A stretch of 64,000 bases of DNA from Anderseniella sp963787895 (lineage in GTDB: Bacteria; Pseudomonadota; Alphaproteobacteria; Rhizobiales; Aestuariivirgaceae): contig CAWBEX010000008.1 in the NCBI GenBank assembly GCA_963787895.1, positions 682,001-746,000 of the forward strand, read 5' to 3'. This document shows positions 1 through 8,001 of the stretch, in pieces. Below the pieces are notes generated by a model, which was not told where the DNA came from, did no database searches, and saw nothing but the letters and a program-made list of their open reading frames with translations. Numbering within the stretch: the stretch's first letter is position 1; every line of letters begins with the position of its first letter. The position numbers and the translations under genes are program-made.

Positions 1-1
1 G

Positions 2-82
2 GTCGCCATCCGCGCGATCCTGCCGCAGGAAATCGACACATACGATCCGTACGATGAGGAGGTTCGGGTATGGCAAGCGTAA
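2..82 (+). CDS. C-terminus of an upstream protein, probably the glutamine amidotransferase (GlxB/MgsA-like) subunit; 5' end outside window
   Basis: An open frame enters the window and ends at TAA 80-82, giving 26 residues that end DEEVRVWQA. It overlaps the next gene's ATG by 13 bases, the tight coupling expected inside an operon. Glutamate-synthase-like modules of this type are normally ordered amidotransferase, GXGXG subunit, FMN subunit, and the next two genes here are the second and third of that set. The second copy of the module in this window (7101-10032) has exactly this order. The identity is inferred from context; the 26 residues alone carry no diagnostic motif. Confidence 0.5.
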   Translation, partial: VAIRAILPQEIDTYDPYDEEVRVWQA

Positions 83-939
83 GCGACGCAGAACTGAAGA
101 AGATGTCGCAGGACGAGCGCGTGAAAGCGCTCGGCATGGCGACCGAACAATTGACCGGCAAGTCACTCTACATTGAGTTTGACCCGGGTGCAGAAGAGCG
201 GTTTACCTATCCGTGGGCACCTGAGGTTGACTTCAACAAGCGTACCGAGCTTGACACCGATAAGCTGTCCACCCGCGAGGTGAACACCAAGATCCGTGAG
301 CTGATGGCGCAAGGATACGGCACGATTGTGCTTCATAATCCGCGTGGCAAGCACTCGATCGGGGTTGCCATCTTGTCCAAGCTGAACCTCATTGTGGAAG
401 GATCACTCGGTTACTTTGGCGTAGGCCTGACTGACGGACCGAACATTCGCATCAATGGCCGGGTCGGCTGGTCATGCGGTGAAAACATGATGTCCGGAAC
501 GATAATTATCGAAAAGAATGCCGGCTCCACTTTTGGCGCAGCTATTCGCGGCGGTGATTTGGTTTGCAGGGGTTCTGTGGGTTCACGCACCGGCATCGAC
601 ATGAAGGGTGGCACCATTATCGTCGGGGGCGATACCGGCGCCTTGTCCGGCTTCATGATGCAGCGTGGCCGCATGGTGGTTTGCGGCAATGCGGGCAAGA
701 ACCTTGGTGACTCCATGTACGATGGAACCATCTATGTCGGGGGTGACATCAAGTCACTTGGCGTGGATGCGGTAGAGAAGCCGCTCAGCGATCTCGACAA
801 GGCCTGGCTCACTCGCAAGCTGAAGCAGTATGACCTGATGCCGGAGCAGGGCGTTGATCACTTCAAGAAGATCGTCGCAGGCAAGCAGCTGTGGAACTAC
901 GACAACCTAGAGCCCACCGAGAAGAAGCTGATTCTCTGA
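70..939 (+). CDS. GXGXG-domain subunit of a glutamate-synthase-like complex (GlxC/MgsB type), copy 1
   Basis: The 289-residue product matches the C-terminal GXGXG beta-helix domain of glutamate synthase, found as a separate subunit in GlxBCD and N-methylglutamate synthase (MgsABC). The GXGXG repeats lie about residues 105-235 (for example GSLGYFGVG, GGTIIVGGDTGALSG, DGTIYVGGD). In the family this domain is structural and helps assemble the complex. Residues 1-60 are an N-terminal extension that copy 2 (227 residues) lacks. A strong GAGGAGG at 56-62 supports the ATG at 70. The FMN subunit follows after 25 bases. Family assignment is solid; whether the complex makes N-methylglutamate or another product cannot be told. 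Confidence 0.85.
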   Translation: MASVSDAELKKMSQDERVKALGMATEQLTGKSLYIEFDPGAEERFTYPWAPEVDFNKRTELDTDKLSTREVNTKIRELMAQGYGTIVLHNPRGKHSIGVAILSKLNLIVEGSLGYFGVGLTDGPNIRINGRVGWSCGENMMSGTIIIEKNAGSTFGAAIRGGDLVCRGSVGSRTGIDMKGGTIIVGGDTGALSGFMMQRGRMVVCGNAGKNLGDSMYDGTIYVGGDIKSLGVDAVEKPLSDLDKAWLTRKLKQYDLMPEQGVDHFKKIVAGKQLWNYDNLEPTEKKLIL

Positions 940-964
940 CCGGCTCACAAAAGGATTTTCACCA

Positions 965-2320
965 ATGGACAAAATGAACAAGAAGCCACTGGAACGCGAT
1001 ACCTACAGGTTGGGCAAGTCGTTCATCTTCCCCCCTCACGTAATCGACGACATCCATATCAAGTCTGAACTCGGACGCTATCGCATGCGCGGGTTCTCGC
1101 TGTTCAAAAAGATTCCGCACTGGGATGACCTGACTTTCCTGCCCGGAACGCTGACCAGGTTCGTTATCGAGGGTTATCGGGAAAAGTGCGAAACCAAGAC
1201 CATTATAGGTCCGCGTGCTGGCCGTCCGCTTGAACTGGACATTCCGGTTTACATCACCGGCATGAGTTTTGGCGCGTTGAGCTACGAAGCAAAGACCGCA
1301 TTGGCGCGCGGAGCCACCATGGCGGGCACGGCAACATGCTCCGGTGAAGGTGGCATGATACCAGACGAGCGCCGCTTCTCGTCGAAGTGGTTCTATCAGT
1401 GCATCCAGTCGCGCTACGGCTTCAACCCGAACCACCTGGTGTTGGCAGATGGCTGCGAATTCTTCATCGGACAAGGCTGCAAGGTAGGCCTTGGTGGCCA
1501 TCTCATGGGTCAGAAAGTGACAGACCAGGTTGCCGAGATGCGCTCGTTGCCAGCTGGTATCGATCAGCGCTCGCCAGCCCGTCACCCGGATTGGCTTGGC
1601 CCTGATGATTTGGCACTGAAGATCCAGGAAATTCGCGAAGCGACCAACTGGATGATCCCGATTCAGCTCAAGCTTGGTGCAGCGCGTGTCTATGATGACG
1701 TGCGCATGGCAGTGAAGTGTGATCCTGACTCGATCTATATCGATGGCATGGAAGGCGGTACGGGCGCAGGCCCACATCTGGCGACCGAAGACACAGGTGT
1801 GCCTGGCATGGCTGCCATTCGTCAGGCTCGCAAGGCCATTGACGACCTTGGCAAGCGTGGTGAAATCACCTTGATCTACGCTGGCGGCATTCGCAATGGC
1901 GCGGACGTGGCCAAGGCAATAGCCCTCGGTGCTGACGCCATTGCCATCGGCCATTCGGCCATGATGGCACTCAATTGCAACAAGGACATCCCCGAAGCCA
2001 ACTTCGAGGAAGAAATGGGAGTTGAGCCGGGTCACTGCTATCACTGCCACACGGGCCGCTGCCCTGTTGGCGTTGCCACGCAAGATCCAAAACTGCGTGC
2101 CCGCCTTGACCCTGATGCCGCAGCAGAGCGGGTGTACAATTTCCTCCACACACTCACCGTGGAAGCCCAGTTGTTTGCCCGTGCTTGCGGCAAGACCAAC
2201 ATCCACAGCCTGGAGCCGGAAGATCTCGCAGCGCTGACCATGGAAGCATCGGCCATGGCAGGCGTGCCTCTGGCCGGCACCAACCACACGGTTGGTGTTG
2301 AAGATTACCATCATTTGTAA
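965..2320 (+). CDS. FMN-binding glutamate-synthase-family protein (GlxD/MgsC type), copy 1, with Fe-S cysteines
   Basis: The 451-residue protein corresponds to the FMN and iron-sulfur synthase domain of glutamate synthase. In MgsC-type proteins this domain reduces the adduct of 2-oxoglutarate and ammonia or methylamine held on FMN. Visible are the TIM-barrel segments GMSFGALS and IDGMEGGTGAGP, and the phosphate-loop region AGGIRNGADVAKAIALGADA. A cysteine cluster, Cys358-x2-Cys361-x4-Cys366 followed by PVGVATQ, matches the position of the 3Fe-4S motif of GltB. It sits between the GXGXG gene and an unrecognised small gene, all in one direction. The paralogue at 8695 lacks these cysteines. Family certain, substrate inferred. 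Confidence 0.88.
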   Translation: MDKMNKKPLERDTYRLGKSFIFPPHVIDDIHIKSELGRYRMRGFSLFKKIPHWDDLTFLPGTLTRFVIEGYREKCETKTIIGPRAGRPLELDIPVYITGMSFGALSYEAKTALARGATMAGTATCSGEGGMIPDERRFSSKWFYQCIQSRYGFNPNHLVLADGCEFFIGQGCKVGLGGHLMGQKVTDQVAEMRSLPAGIDQRSPARHPDWLGPDDLALKIQEIREATNWMIPIQLKLGAARVYDDVRMAVKCDPDSIYIDGMEGGTGAGPHLATEDTGVPGMAAIRQARKAIDDLGKRGEITLIYAGGIRNGADVAKAIALGADAIAIGHSAMMALNCNKDIPEANFEEEMGVEPGHCYHCHTGRCPVGVATQDPKLRARLDPDAAAERVYNFLHTLTVEAQLFARACGKTNIHSLEPEDLAALTMEASAMAGVPLAGTNHTVGVEDYHHL

Positions 2321-2332
2321 GGAGACGACGCA

Positions 2333-2746
2333 ATGGCAGGAAAGCAATATCGCGGCTCCGACATCAAGGACGTCGATCAGTTCCTCAAGGACTCCGATGG
2401 CCTCGAATCTCAGCGCGAGAAGGAAATCGGCCAGCACATCGGTTATCGATATGATGTGAACCTGGTGCCCGACTATCAGCGTATCACTCCGTATCTGCAG
2501 AAATATATGGAAGTGATGGGTTGGGATGACTTGAACTGGCTGGAAGACATCCATATGGGATATGAAGAGGGCAAGCCTGCCGTCTTCGATCGCAACAACA
2601 ATGGCTGGGTGCGCATACCTGACAGCATCAAGCTACCTGACAATCAGCAGGACAGGGACATGATTGCCCGGGAGCTGTTGTTGAAGTTCCAGATGTCGGA
2701 CCGCCACCCACTTGTTTCGCTCCGCAAGGCCTACATGAAGTTCTGA
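2333..2746 (+). CDS. conserved-looking hypothetical protein, 137 residues
   Basis: I do not recognise this family. The protein is hydrophilic and charged, without signal peptide or membrane segment, and carries several Trp/Asp-rich stretches (MGWDDLNWLED, NNNGWVRIPD). It starts 13 bases after the FMN subunit with a clear GGAGA Shine-Dalgarno and ends 8 bases before the nitrilase gene, so it is almost certainly co-transcribed with both. That position suggests an accessory or regulatory subunit of the glutamate-synthase-like complex, or a factor for the downstream amidase. No catalytic motif is visible. Confidence 0.75.
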   Translation: MAGKQYRGSDIKDVDQFLKDSDGLESQREKEIGQHIGYRYDVNLVPDYQRITPYLQKYMEVMGWDDLNWLEDIHMGYEEGKPAVFDRNNNGWVRIPDSIKLPDNQQDRDMIARELLLKFQMSDRHPLVSLRKAYMKF

Positions 2747-2753
2747 AGGAGCG

Positions 2754-3602
2754 ATGTCCAGACAAGTCCAGATCGCATGTTTGCAAACCAGGCCCAAGCC
2801 GGATTTTGAGTCAGCTCTGTCCGAAGCACTTGAACTGGCCGAGCGAGCTGTGCGGTCTGGAGCAGAGATTGTTGCGTTACCGGAATACTGCGGAGGTCTG
2901 CGCTCGGTTGGCCAGGCCTTCGCCCCGCCCGCAGCCGCCGAAAATGAACACCCGGTTCTGAAAGGGCTGATTGGTTTTGCCGATCGTAACAAGATCTGGG
3001 TGATTGCCGGATCGCTGGCCGTTACAGGCCGCAATGGCAAGCTGATCAACCGTAGCTTCATCATCGACGATTATGGCAATATCGTCAGCCGTTATGACAA
3101 GATCCACATGTTCGATATTGAGCTGTCCGCCACCGAAGCCTACCGCGAAAGTGAAACCGTCGACCCGGGCAATCGTGCCGTGGTGGTAGAAACTCCGTTT
3201 GGTCGCGTCGGCCATTCGATTTGTTACGACTTGCGGTTTCCAAATCTGTATCGCGACATGGCGGCGGCTGGCGCCGAGATACTTCTTGTGCCTGCCGCCT
3301 TTACCCGCAAGACCGGCGAGGCGCATTGGCACGTTTTGAACCGCGCGCGGGCGATCGAGAACGGTGCCTTCGTAGTGGCTCCCTGTGCCATTGGTGCGGT
3401 GGAGGGCGGTGGAGAAAGTTATGGGCACTCATTGCTCGTCGACCCTTGGGGAGAGGTGCTTGCCGATGGCGGAGATCTGCCGGGCATTGTTCAGGCGACC
3501 ATTGATCTTGATGCCGTCACCGATGCCAGGAAGCGCATTCCCAGCCTGAAGAACGGCCGCACCTACACACTTGATGCCGCCGAGCGGCAGGATGTTGCAT
3601 GA
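2754..3602 (+). CDS. carbon-nitrogen hydrolase (nitrilase superfamily, Nit1/Nit2-like amidase)
   Basis: The 282-residue protein has the complete Glu-Lys-Cys triad of the superfamily: Glu44 in ALPEYCGG, Lys116 in YDKIHMFDIE and Cys157 in ICYDLRFPNLYR. The CYDLRFP context is typical of the Nit branch, which includes omega-amidase acting on alpha-ketoglutaramate-type amides. The start lies 8 bases after the preceding gene with a GGAGCG site, and the stop overlaps the next gene by 4 bases (ATGA). Beside glutamate-synthase-like and gamma-glutamylamide enzymes, hydrolysis of an omega-amide or carbamoyl intermediate is a reasonable inference, but the substrate cannot be read from sequence. Confidence 0.85.
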   Translation: MSRQVQIACLQTRPKPDFESALSEALELAERAVRSGAEIVALPEYCGGLRSVGQAFAPPAAAENEHPVLKGLIGFADRNKIWVIAGSLAVTGRNGKLINRSFIIDDYGNIVSRYDKIHMFDIELSATEAYRESETVDPGNRAVVVETPFGRVGHSICYDLRFPNLYRDMAAAGAEILLVPAAFTRKTGEAHWHVLNRARAIENGAFVVAPCAIGAVEGGGESYGHSLLVDPWGEVLADGGDLPGIVQATIDLDAVTDARKRIPSLKNGRTYTLDAAERQDVA

Positions 3603-4192
3603 TGACAACCGTGGCACAGCTTATTGGTACGCCATCGGCGAACCATCCGCTCAAAGCGGCGTTTCTTCGTTGGCAGTGCCGTGTTCGCCACATAACAATG
3701 CGAGACAATCATGGGCGTCCGGACGAAGCTATCATGCCAGCACTTACCTTGCCTGGTGAGGTCGAGCCCATGGGCCATATCATCACCATACTCAACAAGT
3801 CGCCGCTTCATTCCAGGGTTCCGGAGTTCAAGCATATGGTTATGCGCACCAATGATCTGGCACAACGGCGCGACAAGGCCCTGCAATTGATGTCGGAGTC
3901 CTACTACCAGAAGTGGGAAGAGTTTACCGACCTGTTGACTGCAACTTTCCCACCTGGTTCGCCAGGTGCAGCCGCCATAGTTGCTGCAGGCGGCTGCCAG
4001 CTCACCTTTGAGGCCTACAGTCAGCGCTTTGATCTGAATTGCCGGGTCCGTCCTCTCGGCACCAACGAGCCATTGTACCAGGCAACCTGGTGGCACAACA
4101 CCTTGTTCAATCCGAACCTGGAACCGGACATCCTGATGCTGTGTTTTGCCCCTGACTGGGCAACGAGTTCGGCAGACCCTGCCTTGTCCTGA
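3599..4192 (+). CDS. hypothetical protein, about 197 residues, translationally coupled to the nitrilase gene
   Basis: No family is recognised. The frame opens at an ATGATG overlapping the nitrilase stop and runs to 4192; the exact start could be either ATG or a later one. The product is soluble, without signal peptide or transmembrane segment. The middle is rich in Met/His/Arg (KHMVMRTNDLAQRR) and the C-terminal half has a Cys, several Trp and aromatic residues (YQATWWHNTLFNPNLEPDI). It closes the run that begins at the window edge, so it probably serves the same pathway. An overlapping minus-strand frame (3563-4279) exists but lacks operon support. Confidence 0.6.
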   Translation: MMTTVAQLIGTPSANHPLKAAFLRWQCRVRHITMRDNHGRPDEAIMPALTLPGEVEPMGHIITILNKSPLHSRVPEFKHMVMRTNDLAQRRDKALQLMSESYYQKWEEFTDLLTATFPPGSPGAAAIVAAGGCQLTFEAYSQRFDLNCRVRPLGTNEPLYQATWWHNTLFNPNLEPDILMLCFAPDWATSSADPALS

Positions 4193-4484
4193 TTCAGGCG
4201 CAATCTTGCTCCACGGCCTGAGCTGGGATCGCTGAGGTGTACCAGTAAAAATACCAAAGAGACGCGATAGGCGGACCAATAATAGACCAATGGTTTATTG
4301 TGATCTGCACGCCAGGGCTACCTTGCAGCACGACCGGCGAGTAACGTTGCGGTTCGTGCTGCAGTGCAGCTGCTGGTTCACGTTTGTTCACTCCCATGAA
4401 ATATTTGACTATGATTTGACGCTTCTTGCCCTGTATGGTTGTGTCGTGAACCGCTAAGCTGACAAGACCGGGCAGACATCAATC
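4193..4484. other. intergenic stretch before the XRE regulator
   Basis: These 292 bases separate the coupled gene run ending at 4192 from the regulator at 4485. I see no ORF with coding character, no tRNA and no strong terminator hairpin followed by a T tract. A TTGACG at about 4417 is followed by TATGGT at too short a spacing to call a promoter with confidence. The regulator's own promoter should lie here. Confidence 0.4.
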
Positions 4485-5153
4485 ATGGGCAAGTCCTTGA
4501 AAGGGCCGAAAGCCGGCAAGCAATCAGCCAAGCCGTTTCTGTCGCAGGACCCCCATACACCCAGCACCCGCCGTGAGAATGTTCTGGAGGTTGCGATCGG
4601 ACGCGAAGTCAGGGCCTACAGACGCCAGCATGGCATAACTGTTGCCGAGCTCGCCAAATCGACAGCGATTTCCATTGGCATGCTGTCGAAGATCGAGAAT
4701 GGCCTGACATCTCCATCCCTGACGACATTGCAAACACTGGCGCGGGCGCTGGGCGTGCCTGTGACTGCGTTTTTCCGGCGCTTTGAAGAGGTGCACGAAG
4801 CAGTTTTTGTAAAGGCCGGCACCGGCGTGGAAGCAGAACGCCGCGGTACCAGGGCAGGACATCAGTACAATTTGCTGGGCCATATGTCTGACAACACGTC
4901 AGGCGTTGTCGTTGAGCCCTATCTGATCACTTTGACCGAGGAATCAGATACTTTCCCCGACTTCCAGCACGACGGTACGGAGTTTATCTACATGCTGGAA
5001 GGAGTGGTGGAGTACCGCTACAACGGCAACACTTATGTGCTTGAGCCGGGCGACAGTCTGTTTTTTCAGGCAGGCGCACCACATGGCCCGCAGCGCCACA
5101 TCAAACTGCCCGCACGCTTCCTGTCTATCATTGCTTACCCACAGGCTTCCTGA
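4485..5153 (+). CDS. XRE-family transcriptional regulator with C-terminal cupin domain
   Basis: The 222-residue protein has an HTH_3 (XRE/lambda repressor-like) domain at about residues 35-90, including the recognition segment STAISIGMLSKIENGLTSPSLTTLQTLARALGV. A cupin_2 sensor follows at about residues 140-210 (DGTEFIYMLEGVVEYRYNG, LEPGDSLFFQAGAPHGP). Regulators of this architecture usually sense a small molecule in the cupin barrel and control adjacent amine or amino-acid catabolism genes. Here it lies between the glutamate-synthase-like run and amt, so control of these nitrogen genes is a fair inference. Domain calls are secure; the ligand is unknown. Confidence 0.9.
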   Translation: MGKSLKGPKAGKQSAKPFLSQDPHTPSTRRENVLEVAIGREVRAYRRQHGITVAELAKSTAISIGMLSKIENGLTSPSLTTLQTLARALGVPVTAFFRRFEEVHEAVFVKAGTGVEAERRGTRAGHQYNLLGHMSDNTSGVVVEPYLITLTEESDTFPDFQHDGTEFIYMLEGVVEYRYNGNTYVLEPGDSLFFQAGAPHGPQRHIKLPARFLSIIAYPQAS

Positions 5154-5283
5154 CGCAATGCATTGAGCCAGGTTTTGCCGATCGTGAGCAGGCTCAGCAA
5201 GATGTCCTGCATGCGTAAGCTGCATAATCCAAATAGGTACAATCAGCCGGATCGACAAGTTGGGTATCTAGACCAATCCGGAC

Positions 5284-5314
5284 TTGACAATGCCGAAGCA
5301 GAATAAGCAATAAT
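5284..5314 (+). promoter_or_regulatory. candidate sigma-70-type promoter for the ammonium transporter gene
   Basis: A perfect -35 hexamer TTGACA (5284-5289) is followed 17-19 bases later by an AT-rich -10-like segment (GCAATAAT, 5307-5314), about 60 bases upstream of the amt start. No -24/-12 sigma-54 element was seen in the same gap. Assigned from sequence only. Confidence 0.4.
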
Positions 5315-5375
5315 CAGCGTGAAAAATTATTCCTGTGGATCAACCAACAGGTAGCCTAGACTGGAGGGCAACGTC

Positions 5376-6734
5376 GTGGAAGGCAATCTCAATGCTTTAA
5401 CGACTGTATTCACCGAGTTTTATTACTGGGTGACGGTCGTATTCATGTTTTTGATTCATGTCGGCTTCTGCATGTATGAAGTGGGGGCTAGCCGCCGCCG
5501 CAATCACATGCATACGCTGATGAAAAACACCATGGTCATCCCATTGGTGACCGTAACATTCTTCTTCTTTGGATGGTGGATCTATTGGGCATTCCCCAAT
5601 GGCCCGTTCATCACAGGTGGTCTTGAAGACGGCTCTGCGAACGCCGCGTGGTCACCGACAATGGCAACACATCTGGGTGATCGTATCACCGGTGTGTTCT
5701 GGGCGGCATTTCTGCTGTTCTCGTGGACAGCAGCATCGATTGTCTCCGGTGGTGCCATTGAGCGTATCCGCTCAAGTGCATTCTGGATACACGCGGTGCT
5801 GATCGGTTCGGTGTTCTGGATTATCGACGCTGCGTGGGGCTGGCATTCGCAGGGCTGGATGGTCAAGCTTTTGGGCTACCATGATGCCTATGCGTCGGGT
5901 GTTATTCACGCCATCGCCGGCGGTTATGCACTTGGCGTGCTGATGGTTCTCGGGCCACGGCTTGGCAAGTTTGCTGCAGACGGCACGCCTCGTGATATTC
6001 CGCCGCACAATCCATGGATGGTGACGGTCGGACTGTTCATGATCTACACCGGCTTCTGGGGCTTCTATGCAGCCTGCAACGTTCCGGTTATCTCACCTGA
6101 AGGTATAGGCGGTCAGATCACTGGCGCAACCTGGACTGCTACAAACATCTATCTCGCTCCAACCACTCTTGGTGCAATCACCTTCAACTTCCTGATGTCT
6201 TTGTCAGGCGGCATGATGGCTGCTTACATCATCTCCAAGGGCGATGCTTTCTGGACCTACTCAGGTGGTCTGGCAGGCATCATCGGCGCATCTGCCGGCA
6301 ATGATCTGTATCACCCGATCCAGGCCATGCTCATCGGTGCATTCGTGGTGGTGATTATCTACAAGCTGCACTTCTGGGTCGAGCGCAAGTTCAAGCTGGA
6401 TGATGCGGTTGGCGCGGTTGCCGTGCACGGTTACGCAGGCTTCCTGGGCGTGGCGATTGCAGGTGTTGTCCTTTGGGGTGCGCCATCGTCACCGTATGAA
6501 GGCTTTGCGGCCATCAATCCGCTTGGTAACTTCCTGGGTGCCATAATCATGTTCGGGGTGCTTGGCCTGCTGCCTGGCTATGTCGTATCGAGAATACTGA
6601 ATTCGATGGGCATGCTGCGCATTCCAGCCAAGGTTGAACTTGAAGGTCTGGATCATCACAGTGAGCTGGCTTACCAGCAGGCTGTAGCTGATGTTCTCAA
6701 GGCTGAAAGCAAAATCGCGGAAAAGCACGCATAA
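5376..6734 (+). CDS. amt: ammonium transporter, Amt/MEP/Rh family
   Basis: The 452-residue, strongly hydrophobic protein has about eleven membrane segments. It carries the twin pore histidines of the family, the first in GVIHAIAGGYALG and the second in AVAVHGYAGFLG. Amt channels conduct ammonium or methylammonium across the inner membrane. A GGAGGG site at 5363-5368 supports the GTG at 5376 as start. The next gene, a small membrane protein, begins 18 bases after the stop. The location among methylated-amine genes suggests uptake of ammonium or methylamine released by, or feeding, the neighbouring enzymes. No GlnK-type regulator gene is adjacent. Confidence 0.92.
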   Translation: MEGNLNALTTVFTEFYYWVTVVFMFLIHVGFCMYEVGASRRRNHMHTLMKNTMVIPLVTVTFFFFGWWIYWAFPNGPFITGGLEDGSANAAWSPTMATHLGDRITGVFWAAFLLFSWTAASIVSGGAIERIRSSAFWIHAVLIGSVFWIIDAAWGWHSQGWMVKLLGYHDAYASGVIHAIAGGYALGVLMVLGPRLGKFAADGTPRDIPPHNPWMVTVGLFMIYTGFWGFYAACNVPVISPEGIGGQITGATWTATNIYLAPTTLGAITFNFLMSLSGGMMAAYIISKGDAFWTYSGGLAGIIGASAGNDLYHPIQAMLIGAFVVVIIYKLHFWVERKFKLDDAVGAVAVHGYAGFLGVAIAGVVLWGAPSSPYEGFAAINPLGNFLGAIIMFGVLGLLPGYVVSRILNSMGMLRIPAKVELEGLDHHSELAYQQAVADVLKAESKIAEKHA

Positions 6735-6752
6735 CCAAGAAAGGGATAGACA

Positions 6753-6968
6753 ATGTCTACTATTGGACTTGACAGCTGGGCTGTCGATCTCAAGGACGTC
6801 GGAGCAATCTACCCTTTCCAGGGCAGTGAAGTTCTGATGGTTATAGTCGGAGTGGCTTTCTGGATTATCTGGCACATACTCCAGGCCAAAGTGGAAGCCA
6901 AGGAGCTTGAAGACGCTGAACGCGACTTCAATGCTGAGCATTCCAAGTCAAGCATCGCCCGATATTGA
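6753..6968 (+). CDS. small single-pass membrane protein downstream of amt
   Basis: The 71-residue protein has one clear hydrophobic helix at about residues 28-43 (VLMVIVGVAFWIIWHIL). A charged, probably helical C-terminal tail follows (AKVEAKELEDAERDFNAEH). It follows amt by 18 bases with an AAAGGGA ribosome site and precedes a strong terminator, so it should be expressed with amt. I do not recognise a named family. Its size and topology suggest an accessory subunit or modulator of the transporter; this is inference from position. Confidence 0.75.
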   Translation: MSTIGLDSWAVDLKDVGAIYPFQGSEVLMVIVGVAFWIIWHILQAKVEAKELEDAERDFNAEHSKSSIARY

Positions 6969-6981
6969 CGCAAACAAATCG

Positions 6982-7018
6982 CTGCGAGCGCTCTGAACGG
7001 CGCTCGCAGTTTTCTTTT
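6982..7018 (+). terminator. rho-independent terminator after the amt operon
   Basis: A perfect 10-bp stem (CTGCGAGCGC at 6982-6991 with GCGCTCGCAG at 7000-7009) with an 8-base loop is followed at once by TTTTTCTTTT. It lies 13 bases after the stop of the small membrane protein. Confidence 0.9.
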
Positions 7019-7100
7019 AGGAAAATTTTATTCTTCCCAGTTGAATTTTGTCTGGCCATAATCTACTTGTCTGTTGTGTTTGATTCAGGAGTTATGCGCC

Positions 7101-7997
7101 ATGTGCGGTATTGTTGGCCTCTTTCTAAAAGACAAGAAACTGGAACCGAAACTCGGCAGTATGTTGACTGACATGCTGATAACCATGAGTGACCGCGGGC
7201 CCGACAGCGCGGGTATCGCGATCTACGGTTCGGACGCGGACGACAGGACCAAGCTCACCATACAATCAAGCCACCCGGATACGGATTTCGACGGGCTGGA
7301 CAAGGAACTGACCAAAGCTGCTGGCACAAAGGTGTCCATGCGGGTGAAGAACACTCATGCCGTTCTCGAGTTCCCTGAAAAGTATCTGGACAGTGTCCGT
7401 GCCAGCCTTGCCGGTCTCCGGCCAGACGTGAGGGTCATGAGCGCCGGTGACGTGATCGAAATTTACAAGGAAGTCGGCCTGCCCAAGGACGTGGCAAAGC
7501 GGTTCTCGATAAGTTCGATGACAGGAACGCACGGCATTGGCCACACGAGGATGGCCACCGAGTCTGCGGTTACCACGCTGGGCGCGCATCCGTTTTCAAC
7601 CGGAATGGATCAGTGCCTGGTGCACAATGGTTCACTTTCCAACCACAACAGCCTGCGCCGTGACCTGCGTCGCGAGGGTATGACCTTTGAAACTGACAAC
7701 GACACCGAGGTGGCCGCGGCGTACCTGACCCATAAGATGCAGCGCGGCAGCAATCTCGGCGAAGCACTTGAAGCCGGTATTAGCGATCTCGATGGTTTCT
7801 ATACGTTCGTTGTAGGCACAAAGAACGGCTTTGGAGTTGTCCGTGACCCGATTGCCTGCAAACCGGCAGTTATGGCCGAAACGGACCAATACGTTGCGTT
7901 CGGTTCTGAGTACCGGGCCCTTGTAAATTTGCCCGGTATCGAGCAGGCACGGGTCTGGGAGCCGGAACCTGCGACAGTTTATTTTTGGGAGCGCTAG
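7101..7997 (+). CDS. class II glutamine amidotransferase subunit (GlxB/MgsA type), copy 2
   Basis: The start is placed at ATG 7101 because it gives MCGIVGLF, exposing the catalytic Cys2 of N-terminal-nucleophile amidotransferases after Met removal; an AGGAG at 7087-7091 fits. The 298-residue product also has the family's GHTRMATES, VHNGSLSNHNSLRR (glutamine binding) and ETDNDTEVAAAYL motifs. It should release ammonia from glutamine for the FMN subunit encoded two genes on. The gene opens the second glutamate-synthase-like module and lies 4 bases before the next gene. The family is sure; the physiological product of the complex is inferred. Confidence 0.9.
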   Translation: MCGIVGLFLKDKKLEPKLGSMLTDMLITMSDRGPDSAGIAIYGSDADDRTKLTIQSSHPDTDFDGLDKELTKAAGTKVSMRVKNTHAVLEFPEKYLDSVRASLAGLRPDVRVMSAGDVIEIYKEVGLPKDVAKRFSISSMTGTHGIGHTRMATESAVTTLGAHPFSTGMDQCLVHNGSLSNHNSLRRDLRREGMTFETDNDTEVAAAYLTHKMQRGSNLGEALEAGISDLDGFYTFVVGTKNGFGVVRDPIACKPAVMAETDQYVAFGSEYRALVNLPGIEQARVWEPEPATVYFWER

Positions 7998-8001
7998 CGC
8001 A

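Noticed and set aside
959..2554. Long minus-strand frame (531 codons) opposite the FMN subunit gene
   Set aside because: It is antisense to a conserved glutamate-synthase-family gene; its translation is rich in His/Cys/Val without any motif, as expected for a GC-skewed shadow frame.
3563..4279. 238-codon minus-strand frame opposite the 197-residue hypothetical gene
   Set aside because: The plus-strand frame is coupled to the nitrilase gene by ATGA and continues the operon; the minus frame would have no partner. It was not fully excluded.
5154..5375. Possible sigma-54 (-24/-12) promoter upstream of amt, expected for nitrogen genes
   Set aside because: No TGGCAC-N5-TTGC-like spacing was found; a TTGACA-type promoter was a better fit.
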